Assembly: GCA_900318175.1 (NCBI GenBank)
Contig: ONJQ01000005.1
Span: 44,338-108,337 of the forward strand
Direction of reading: 5' to 3'
From: an uncultured Bacteroidales bacterium
GTDB lineage: Bacteria > Bacteroidota > Bacteroidia > Bacteroidales > P3
DNA length: 64,000 nt
This document shows positions 57,422-64,000 of this stretch, in pieces (position 1 is the stretch's first letter; each line of letters opens with the position of its first letter). A model generated the notes under the pieces. That model searched no databases and was not told the origin of the DNA. It saw only the letters and a program-made list of their open reading frames with translations. Both the position numbers and the translations under genes were made by a program.

Positions 57422-58695
57422 TGAACGCCAACCGAATGCCCGCAACCGAGAAGAAACGCTACGACTGGGTGCCCATACTGCTGTACCTGGGCATAGTGCT
57501 GTTTGGCTGGTTGAACATCTATGCCGCCTGCTACGACGAGTACCACGCGCAGGTGTTCGACTTTTCGCGCCAGCATGGCAAACAGTTGCTGTGGATGGGC
57601 GTGGCCTTTCTGATGGCTGTGTGCGTGCTGCTGATACACCCACGGGTGTTTTCCAACGGGTCGTACATCATCTATGGCATTGTGCTTGTGCTACTTGTGG
57701 CCACACTGTTTATTGGCACGGTGACCAACGGCGGCCAGTCATGGATTAATTTCGGGGCGTTCAAGTTGCAGCCCTCGGAGTTTGCCAAGTTTGCCACCGC
57801 CTTGGCCTTGGCCAAGTATATCAGCGCCATCGACATAGATCTTACGTTGCCGCGCACGCGCCTCACCCTGGCGCTGATTGTGCTGGTGCCTGCGGGCCTC
57901 ATCTTCTTGCAGCACGACACGGGTTCCGCCCTCGTCTTCCTGGCCTTCCTGCTCCCCTTCTTCCGCGAGGGACTGTCGCACTACATCCTGCTGATAGGCC
58001 TGTTGGCCATCGTGCTGTTTATATCGGCCTTGCTCATCAACAAGTTCCTGCTCATGGGCATCCTGCTGGCCATTTGCCTGTTGTACCTCTTTGTGTGGCT
58101 CTCCAAGCGCACGTCGAAGAACTATTGGCACACGGCCATCTTCTTTGTGGTGTGCAGCCTCTTCACCCTCTCGGTGGACTTCACCTTCGAGAACATCCTG
58201 GAGACCCACCAACGCAACCGCATCTACGTGCTATTAGGCAAGGTGGAAGACCCCCGCGGCGTGGGCTACAACGTCAACCAGGCCAAGATAGCCATCGGCT
58301 CGGGAGGGTTGTTGGGCAAGGGCTTCCTCAACGGCACCATCACCAAGGCCGATTTCGTCCCCGAACAGGAGACGGACTTCATCTTCTGCACCGTGGGCGA
58401 GGAATGGGGCTTTGTGGGGAGCCTGCTGCTGATTGCAGCCTACGTGTGGCTGCTGGTCCACCTGATAACCATGGCGGAGCGACAACGATCGCCCTTTTCG
58501 CGCTTTTATGGCTACTGTGTGGCTTCCATCCTCTTCTTCCACTTTGCGGTAAACATCGGCATGGTGCTGGGCTTGGTGCCCGTCATCGGCATCCCACTTC
58601 CATTCTTCAGCTATGGAGGCTCGTCCCTCATAGCCTTCACGCTGCTGCTGTTCATCTTCATCCGTCAGGATGCCGACCGCAACGCGCTGATATAA
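57421..58695 (+). CDS. rodA: Rod-shape SEDS glycosyltransferase RodA
   Basis: 424 residues with about ten transmembrane helices. SEDS features: GGQSWINFGAFKLQPSEFAK (quoted as SWINFGAFKLQPSEFAK) near residue 107, and ETDFIFCTVGEEWGFVGSL near 315, with the catalytic Asp region at VEDPRGVGYNVNQAKIAIGSGG (in part). It polymerises glycan strands with PBP2. The ATG overlaps the mrdA stop by one base, so the two are translationally coupled. Confidence 0.95.
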   Translation: MNANRMPATEKKRYDWVPILLYLGIVLFGWLNIYAACYDEYHAQVFDFSRQHGKQLLWMGVAFLMAVCVLLIHPRVFSNGSYIIYGIVLVLLVATLFIGTVTNGGQSWINFGAFKLQPSEFAKFATALALAKYISAIDIDLTLPRTRLTLALIVLVPAGLIFLQHDTGSALVFLAFLLPFFREGLSHYILLIGLLAIVLFISALLINKFLLMGILLAICLLYLFVWLSKRTSKNYWHTAIFFVVCSLFTLSVDFTFENILETHQRNRIYVLLGKVEDPRGVGYNVNQAKIAIGSGGLLGKGFLNGTITKADFVPEQETDFIFCTVGEEWGFVGSLLLIAAYVWLLVHLITMAERQRSPFSRFYGYCVASILFFHFAVNIGMVLGLVPVIGIPLPFFSYGGSSLIAFTLLLFIFIRQDADRNALI

Positions 58696-58747
58696 AGAAC
58701 CCCCTCGAAACTCAGAACAAAAAAACACCTAATACCACTTCAAAAAC

Positions 58748-60007
58748 ATGGCTAAGAATACTGACAATCAACGTGTGTGCTCCTTCTGTGGCCGTCGGGA
58801 GTCGCAGGTCAACCTGCTTTTTTCGAGCCCGGGAGGCAACTGCATTTGCGATAGGTGCGTGACGAATGCTTACGACATACTGAAAGAGAATATGGCGCAG
58901 GAGGCCTCCTCTGCAAGCCCCTTGGCCAAGATGGAGCGCATACCCTCGCCCGCCGAAATCAAGGCGCATTTGGACCAATATGTCATAGGGCAGGAGGATG
59001 CCAAGCGCACCCTCTCCGTAGCCGTCTACAACCACTACAAGCGCATCAAATATGCCGACCAGAAGCACGATGCCGACGACGTGGAGATTGAGAAATCGAA
59101 CATCATCATCGTCGGCGAGACGGGCACTGGAAAGACCCTCCTGGCACGTACCATTGCGCGGGTGCTCGAAGTCCCCTTCTGCATAGCCGACGCCACCACA
59201 CTGACCGAAGCGGGCTACGTGGGCGACGACGTGGAGAACGTCCTTGTGCGGCTGCTCCAGGCGGCGGACTACAACGTGGCCGCTGCCGAGCGGGGCATCG
59301 TCTTCATCGACGAGATTGACAAGATAGCCCGCAAGAGCGACAACCCCTCCATCACGCGCGACGTCTCCGGCGAGGGCGTGCAGCAAGCCATGCTCAAACT
59401 GCTCGAAGGGGCCGTGGTCAACGTACCCCCGCAGGGCGGACGCAAACACCCCGAGCAACCCATGATACAGGTCAACACGCGGAATATCCTCTTCATTGCC
59501 GGCGGCGCATTTGACGGCATTGAGCGCTCCATCGCCTCACGCCTCAAATCCAACGTCATTGGCTACAATGCCACCGAGACCCGCCGCGAGCTGGACCGCC
59601 ACAACCTGCTCAGATACATCCTGCCCATGGACCTCAAGCACTATGGGCTCATCCCCGAGCTGGTGGGGCGCTTCCCCATGCTCACCCATCTGCAGCCCCT
59701 TGACTCCGATGCACTGCTGCGCATCCTCACCGAGCCCCGCAATGCATTGGTAAAGCAGTACCATGCCCTCTTCAAGATGGACGGCGTGGAGCTTCAGTTT
59801 GACGACGATGCCCTGCAGGCAGTGGTGGACACCGCCGTGCATTATAAGCTGGGAGCCCGCGGCCTGCGCTCCATCATGGAGAGCATCATGACGGACTACA
59901 TGTACACCCTGCCCCAGATGGAGGCTGGCAGCACCTTGCGCATCACCCGCACGATGGCCCTGGACCACATCAACAAAGCCAATATCAACACATCATTATT
60001 ACAATAA
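58748..60007 (+). CDS. clpX: ATP-dependent Clp protease ATPase subunit ClpX
   Basis: 419 residues. N-terminal C4 zinc domain (CSFCGRRE, then CICDRCV). Walker [12 protein letters not shown] near residue 119 (Pro of the usual GPTGSGKT is Glu here), pore loop GYVGDD near 157, Walker [11 protein letters not shown] near 184, RKH-type loop [10 protein letters not shown], and sensor/Arg finger LVGRFPML. It unfolds tagged proteins for ClpP, which is not in the window. Confidence 0.95.
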   Translation: MAKNTDNQRVCSFCGRRESQVNLLFSSPGGNCICDRCVTNAYDILKENMAQEASSASPLAKMERIPSPAEIKAHLDQYVIGQEDAKRTLSVAVYNHYKRIKYADQKHDADDVEIEKSNIIIVGETGTGKTLLARTIARVLEVPFCIADATTLTEAGYVGDDVENVLVRLLQAADYNVAAAERGIVFIDEIDKIARKSDNPSITRDVSGEGVQQAMLKLLEGAVVNVPPQGGRKHPEQPMIQVNTRNILFIAGGAFDGIERSIASRLKSNVIGYNATETRRELDRHNLLRYILPMDLKHYGLIPELVGRFPMLTHLQPLDSDALLRILTEPRNALVKQYHALFKMDGVELQFDDDALQAVVDTAVHYKLGARGLRSIMESIMTDYMYTLPQMEAGSTLRITRTMALDHINKANINTSLLQ

Positions 60008-60020
60008 AAAACACACACTC

Positions 60021-60743
60021 ATGAAAAAAGCAATTGCATTAGTCCTCCTCCTCGTCCTCGTTGCCGGGGGTGTGCAGGCACAGAATCGCGGCAACAACAA
60101 GAACAGCCGCAAGGTTCCCCCCTCAATGGTCAACAGCAATGCCCCCAAAAGCATAGCCAACGCCACCACCGATGTACGCCAGCTGCCCGCACCCGTAGAG
60201 GGGATGGACGCCCCCCTGATCTTCGCTCTGCAGCAGCGCCGCACCATCCGCAACATCCGTGAAGAAGAGCTGCCCATCGGCCTTGTCTCGTCGCTCCTGT
60301 GGAGTGCCTACGGCATCAACCGCCCAGAAGAGGGACGCCGCGTGGCCCCCTCGGCGGTCAATGTGCAGGAATTTGATGTCTACCTCTTCGACCGTCAGGG
60401 CATCTATCTATACAATGCCGAAAAGAATACCCTCAGCATGGTTACAGAGGGCGACCACCGCGCCGAGATCAGCCAGCAGAAACACTTTGCCCAAGCCCCC
60501 GTGTCGATAGTCCTGGTGGCCAATTATGACCGCATGAAGGTGTTCAAGGAGAAGGATGTGCGCGACTTCTACGCTGCCGTCGACTGCGGCTACATCAGCC
60601 AGAACATCTACCTGTTCTGCTCCTCAGCCAAGCTGGCCACAGTGGCTTGCGGAGCCATAGAGCGCGAACACCTCGAAAAACTCATTGGCATCAAGAACGG
60701 CAAGGCCCTCATCGCCCATCCCGTGGGATTCCCGGAGGATTGA
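60021..60743 (+). CDS. Exported nitroreductase-family protein (SagB/ThcOx-like)
   Basis: 240 residues with a signal peptide (MKKAIALVLLLVLVAGGVQA, then Q). The nitroreductase fold shows LQQRRTIRNIREEELPIGLV near residue 75, LLWSAYGINRPEEGRRVAPSAVN (in part: RRVAPSAVNVQEFDVYLF) and a C-terminal FCSSAKLATVACGAI then PVGFPED. FMN-binding Arg residues (QRRTIR) are in place. Secreted nitroreductase-like proteins are common in Bacteroidales; substrate unknown. It follows clpX after 13 bases. Confidence 0.85.
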   Translation: MKKAIALVLLLVLVAGGVQAQNRGNNKNSRKVPPSMVNSNAPKSIANATTDVRQLPAPVEGMDAPLIFALQQRRTIRNIREEELPIGLVSSLLWSAYGINRPEEGRRVAPSAVNVQEFDVYLFDRQGIYLYNAEKNTLSMVTEGDHRAEISQQKHFAQAPVSIVLVANYDRMKVFKEKDVRDFYAAVDCGYISQNIYLFCSSAKLATVACGAIEREHLEKLIGIKNGKALIAHPVGFPED

Positions 60744-60816
60744 TTGGAAAAGTGAACTGTGAAAAGTGAATAGTTAAATAGGAGTCACACAATTAAAAGA
60801 TTTTCAATCTTAATAC

Positions 60817-61284
60817 GTGAAACTGCGACTTACAAAACAATTCAGCTTCGAGATGGCGCACGCCCTGCCCCTTTATGAGGGCAAGTGCCACAACATCCAC
60901 GGCCACTCATACAAGCTGTTTGTCACCGTTGAGGGCACAGCCCCTCTGCCGGACACAGGCACTGCCATCGGTGCCACCCGTGGCGGTGCACCTGTGGGCA
61001 TGGTAATGGATTTCAGCCAGATAAAGCGCGTGGTCGAAGAGAACATCATCTCCCGCTTCGACCACGCCCTGGTGTTGCCCGAGATGGGGACGGGCAGCAG
61101 CGACGCAACCGACAGCCTTGGCGGCTATCCCGCCAACCTGATGCGCGTCTCCTTCCAACCCACAACTGAAAATCTGCTGCTGCATTTCGCCTCCCTGCTT
61201 GAAGGCAAACTGCCGGACGGCACGAGGCTCTATTCCCTCAAACTCTTTGAGACCGAGACCTCCAGCGCCGAACTGCTGTTCTAA
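60817..61284 (+). CDS. queD: 6-carboxytetrahydropterin synthase / PTPS family (QueD)
   Basis: 155 residues, starting with GTG at 60817 because the protein then begins KLRLTKQFSFEMAHAL, the family start. Zinc ligands: His of MAHAL and CHNIHGHSYKL (HxH; the Cys before it is the usual catalytic Cys). VMDFSQIKRVVEE, FDHALVLPE and TTENLL follow, then the terminal ETETSSAELLF. QueD makes 6-carboxytetrahydropterin for queuosine. A 20-residue insertion (DTGTAIGATRGGAPVG region) lies near residue 50. Ends tail to tail with the Rieske-like gene (4-base overlap). Confidence 0.9.
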   Translation: MKLRLTKQFSFEMAHALPLYEGKCHNIHGHSYKLFVTVEGTAPLPDTGTAIGATRGGAPVGMVMDFSQIKRVVEENIISRFDHALVLPEMGTGSSDATDSLGGYPANLMRVSFQPTTENLLLHFASLLEGKLPDGTRLYSLKLFETETSSAELLF

Positions 61285-61718
61285 TAATTGCTGATGTGGA
61301 GCAGTAAGCCATCGTAATAGGTGGGATACTGGTAGAGCGGACAGGAGGTCAGGCTCCCATCCAACGGGAACCCATCGCCGAAAGTGCTGAACTTGGACCC
61401 GCATTCCGGGCACGCCAGCACAAGATTGCCGTAAGCCTCGTCCATCTCCAGCAATTCATGGTCGTGAGGGCAGGTGCGCTCGTAGGCCACAAACTCATCC
61501 CACGCGGTGCGGATGACCACAATGCCCTGATGCCCGCCATAGATGTATTCATAGCTGCTCATGGTGTTCAGCCCCGGATAGAGGGGTGAATTGGGGTCGA
61601 TCTGGCAGGTGGCATCCCCCACCGGGACATCACAAAAATACTCCTTTCCGCAGCCGCAAAACGCGGAAACGGAAAGGAGCATCATTATTGCCGCAAGGGC
61701 TCTACTGCTTTTGGCCAT
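61281..61718 (-). CDS. Rieske-like [2Fe-2S] lipoprotein with CxH...CxxC ligands
   Basis: 145 residues from the ATG at 61716-61718, with lipoprotein signal AAIMMLLSVSAFCGC. The cluster motifs are RTCPHDHELLEM near residue 83 and LACPECGSKF near 101: the second box, CPxHGS in normal Rieske proteins, here has Cys in place of the second His. A TSCPLYQYPTYYDG segment near the end matches the G-P-x-x-x-L-Y strand of Rieske folds. Related lipoproteins occur in Bacteroidetes; their redox partner is unknown. It overlaps the M28 gene by 17 bases. Confidence 0.8.
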   Translation of the reverse strand: MAKSSRALAAIMMLLSVSAFCGCGKEYFCDVPVGDATCQIDPNSPLYPGLNTMSSYEYIYGGHQGIVVIRTAWDEFVAYERTCPHDHELLEMDEAYGNLVLACPECGSKFSTFGDGFPLDGSLTSCPLYQYPTYYDGLLLHISNY

Positions 61719-62733
61719 AGTCGCCATACAGCGTTTTGAGCAGCACAACACCAATAGCCTCTAAGCTCTTCTTGTCCATGTGCTCCATATTGTCGCCCAT
61801 GGTGTGCCAGTGTTTGAAGAAACTGCAGCCAGAAGTGTTCTGCACAATATCAATCATAGGCGTGTTGGACAGGCGGTTCACATAATAGTGGTCGTCGAGG
61901 ATGGGATCGGTCTCAACATTCTGGAACATCTTGCCATAGCCCACGGCATCGGCCACGCCCCATATCTTGTTTAAGATGCCCGAAGCATACTGGCGGCTGA
62001 ACTCCTCCTTCGTGTAGCGGGGAGCCTCGGTGCCCACCATGTCCAACAGCACACCGAAAGTGGCGCTGTAGAAAGGCATGTGCGGGTTGCGGCTCCAGTA
62101 TTGGGAGCCCTTGCACCAGCTGTCGGCGACGTAGTCGGCGGCCCATTCGGGAGTGCCCTGGTCCTCCACATCGAAGAAGATGATGTCGACAGGCACATCA
62201 AGGCGGTCCGTGGCCAAAGCCCTTGCCAACTCCATCAGCACACCCACACCGCTGGCACCGTCGTTGGCACCGTCGAAGGGCTTGCGGTGGTTGTCGGGGT
62301 TGGGGTCGTGGTCAGCCCACATGCGGCTGTCCCAGTGTGCACCCAACAGCACCCTGCCCGTAGCCGTCGAACCCGGACGGGCATTGATGGTGGCAATGAT
62401 ATTCTTGCCGTGCACCTCGCTGCCGTCCCACAACGTAGCGGGGAAATCCTGCACTATGACGGTGTCGCACCAGCGGCGCATCTGCCTTACCAGATAGTCG
62501 GCACAACGGCGCTGACCCTCGCTGCCGGGCGTGCGGTAGCCACAAGCCACCTGCGCGGCGACAAAGCTGTAGGCGCTGTCCGCATCGAAATGCGGCGTGG
62601 CCACACTGCTGTAATTTATTGTATTAGCTGCGGACTGCCCCTTCTTGTCGGCTCCGCCATGGCACGCCGCCATCAGCAGCAACGCCATGCAAACTATTGT
62701 AACCTTAACCCTGTTCAATTGTTGGATTGCCAT
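61702..62733 (-). CDS. M28-family metallopeptidase-like lipoprotein (glutaminyl cyclase type)
   Basis: 343 residues from the ATG at 62731-62733; lipoprotein signal ITIVCMALLLMAAC (approximately). Metal-site motifs: LLGAHWDSRM near residue 140, FDGANDGASGVGVLMELAR near 167 (Asp), FFDVEDQG near 200 and the C-terminal FKHWHTMGDNMEHMD with a His. The GAHWDSR and PDNHRKPFDGANDGASG-type blocks are closest to the secreted glutaminyl-peptide cyclotransferase branch of M28, frequent in Bacteroidetes, which caps N-terminal Gln of exported proteins. Peptidase activity cannot be excluded. Confidence 0.87.
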   Translation of the reverse strand: MAIQQLNRVKVTIVCMALLLMAACHGGADKKGQSAANTINYSSVATPHFDADSAYSFVAAQVACGYRTPGSEGQRRCADYLVRQMRRWCDTVIVQDFPATLWDGSEVHGKNIIATINARPGSTATGRVLLGAHWDSRMWADHDPNPDNHRKPFDGANDGASGVGVLMELARALATDRLDVPVDIIFFDVEDQGTPEWAADYVADSWCKGSQYWSRNPHMPFYSATFGVLLDMVGTEAPRYTKEEFSRQYASGILNKIWGVADAVGYGKMFQNVETDPILDDHYYVNRLSNTPMIDIVQNTSGCSFFKHWHTMGDNMEHMDKKSLEAIGVVLLKTLYGDYGQKQ

Positions 62734-62804
62734 TATAGATTGAAAAATGAAATAAGACTCATACATTAATACGTTTACACATCAACGTACTAACACACTA
62801 ACAC

Positions 62805-63368
62805 TTACTTCAAGCGCTCAGCATACTCGCAAGTGCGGGTATCCACCTTGATGCGTTCGCCTTCCTTGATAAACAGAGGTACGCGCACCTGCACGCCGGG
62901 TTCCACGGTGGCATCCTTCATGGCGTTGGTAGCGGTGTTGCCGGCAAAACCAGGTTCGGTGTAGGTCACCACGGTCTCAATGAACGGGGGAAGTTCGCAA
63001 ATCAGCGGGGTCTCCGTGTCGGCAGCCACAGTGATTTCAACATACTGACCATCCTTCAGGAACTGGGGGGCGTTGATGATATTCTCCGGGATGTAGATCT
63101 GCTCATAAGTCTCCGTGTGCATAAACACGTGCATGTCGCCCTCTTTGTAGAGATAGGTGTACGGACGACGCTCCACACGCACCACGTCAATCTTGGCACC
63201 GCTGGGGAAAGTGTTCTCCAGCATACGGCCAGTCTTCACGCTGCGCATCTTGGTACGCACAAAAGCAGCTCCCTTGCCGGGTTTCACATGCAGGAACTCG
63301 ACAATCGTGTAGATGTCATTGTTGAAATTAATGCAAAGTCCATTTTTAATATCAGTGGTTGTTGCCAT
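62805..63368 (-). CDS. efp: Translation elongation factor P
   Basis: 187 residues. N-terminal KOW-like domain with FLHVKPGKGAAFVRTKMRS; the Lys of KPGKG at the loop tip (near residue 33) is the position modified in many EF-Ps. OB domains 2 and 3 follow with EQIYIPE and GVQVRVPLFIKEGERIKVDT. It relieves stalling at polyproline. No lysyl-modification genes are nearby. Confidence 0.96.
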   Translation of the reverse strand: MATTTDIKNGLCINFNNDIYTIVEFLHVKPGKGAAFVRTKMRSVKTGRMLENTFPSGAKIDVVRVERRPYTYLYKEGDMHVFMHTETYEQIYIPENIINAPQFLKDGQYVEITVAADTETPLICELPPFIETVVTYTEPGFAGNTATNAMKDATVEPGVQVRVPLFIKEGERIKVDTRTCEYAERLK

Positions 63369-63427
63369 TGGAAAATAGAGTTTTAATGATTATTAATTGA
63401 TTGAATAAATTCGATTTACAATGCTTG

Positions 63428-63703
63428 CTATTCCGCCTTGCCCTCGGCCTTTTTGCGGGCTTCGGCATAAAGCTGGGTGAGCCTGCGCAAGTCGTTCTTC
63501 AACTCATCGTTCTCGGCATCGGCGGCCTGACGGCGAGTGCGCTCCATCATCAGGCGCGAAAACACTGCCACCACCAAGATGCACAACGTGAGGTTCAGTG
63601 CGCCGGCACCACGGCTGCGAAGCACAAAATACACCACCGTGGCAGCGATAATCAGGATATACGAAATCCACTCGTAAATGCGTAGCGTTCTTTGATAATT
63701 CAT
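63428..63703 (-). CDS. Small membrane protein of unknown function
   Basis: 91 residues from the ATG at 63701-63703. Two transmembrane helices (ISYILIIAATVVYFVL, then LNLTLCILVVAVFSRLMM) and a charged C-terminal coiled coil (AENDELKNDLRRLTQLYAEA). It is 59 bases upstream of efp on the same strand, with a promoter at 63820-63827, and may be co-transcribed with efp. Confidence 0.75.
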   Translation of the reverse strand: MNYQRTLRIYEWISYILIIAATVVYFVLRSRGAGALNLTLCILVVAVFSRLMMERTRRQAADAENDELKNDLRRLTQLYAEARKKAEGKAE

Positions 63704-63819
63704 AGTCACTATGCAGCAAACAGCTGCGATGTTGTTTGTTGTTATTAATCCATATTACCGTGAACCTCTGCAAGATACAAACCTCATACCCTGCCGAAGC
63801 CACGTTATTTCCAATCTGC

Positions 63820-63827
63820 AAAGATAC
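63820..63827 (-). promoter_or_regulatory. -7 box for the membrane protein-efp unit
   Basis: TATCTTTG then CAG on the minus strand, 117 bases before the start codon. Confidence 0.6.
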
Positions 63828-63895
63828 GAAAAAACTATCAATTATTAATTAAAAATTTGTGTATCATGTTTCCAGACTCGGAATTGTCCCCCCGA

Positions 63896-64000
63896 TAAAG
63901 TGCAACAGAAGAGAAAGAGCGACATACCCCCGACCCCTCTGAAGAGGGGAGGTCGCTAAATAAAGTGCAACAGAAGAGAGAGAGCGACATACCCCCGGCC
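63896..64000. repeat. 65-bp tandem repeat with CATACCCC palindromes, cut by the window end
   Basis: TAAAGTGCAACAGAAGAGA recurs at 63896 and 63961, each followed by GAGCGACATACCCCC; the first has the hairpin CCCCTCTGAAGAGGGG. Same family as 28539-28628 and 49833-50355. Confidence 0.75.

Overview
The window looks like a chromosome segment of an uncultured member of the Bacteroidales. The evidence is: many exact matches to the Bacteroidetes promoter -7 box (TAnnTTTG, usually TATCTTTG), few obvious Shine-Dalgarno sites, secreted proteins with type IX secretion (T9SS) C-terminal sorting domains, fimbrillin-like and BspA/DUF285 lipoproteins, and the gene orders rplM-rpsI-rpsB-tsf and rimP-nusA-infB. 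I cannot name a species.

Layout. 1-4.5 kb: tail of an rRNA methyltransferase, a T9SS cargo protein, an ApbE flavin transferase and a YicC-type RNase. 4.5-10 kb: two tandem 855-residue T9SS paralogues on the minus strand, each with its own promoter and terminator. 10-20 kb: a lipoprotein operon (TPR, DUF4292-like), tadA, an acyltransferase, a nucleotidyltransferase, a THUMP-like methyltransferase, then the L13-S9-S2-EF-Ts ribosomal cluster with structured leaders. 20-28 kb: a MntA/HepT toxin-antitoxin pair, a GIN-domain lipoprotein, rnhA-pnuC-prmC, and yigZ-uvrD-dtd. 34-39.4 kb: rimP-nusA-infB. 54.6-63.7 kb: an AlkD-like protein, mrdA-rodA, clpX, a nitroreductase, queD, a Rieske-like protein, an M28 peptidase and efp.

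Two accessory regions stand out. The first is a surface-lipoprotein system in two loci (28.0-31.2 kb and 49.3-54.5 kb). Each locus begins with the same module: a promoter, a leader of about 300 nt with conserved sequence and pairing, a tiny ORF starting MKKxxYNAPxVxTLA, a palindromic repeat, and a fimbrillin-like lipoprotein. In locus 1 the fimbrillin domain is fused to 17 DUF285 repeats. In locus 2 the same two parts are separate genes, the module is decaying, and one spacer holds a 185-bp MITE-like insertion with a visible target duplication. Between the loci lie a REP-associated tyrosine transposase with its palindromic repeat array (31.3-32.9 kb) and an ATPase gene behind a perfect 35-bp palindrome.

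The second is a compact mobile element of about 9.2 kb (39.95-49.17 kb) inserted at the 3' end of a tRNA-Arg(CCU) gene, with a 12-bp att repeat and matching 19-bp arm sites at both ends. It carries a frameshifted tyrosine integrase, an excisionase-like protein, a VRR-NUC nuclease, an iteron array, a MuF-C/polyvalent-protein fragment, several secreted Cys/His-motif proteins, a strongly folded RNA candidate of about 200 nt, and an antisense small-RNA candidate with its own promoter and terminator. No relaxase, capsid or recognised replication protein is visible, so its mode of spread is unknown. These two RNA candidates and the duplicated leader/small-ORF module are the best candidates for undescribed biology here.
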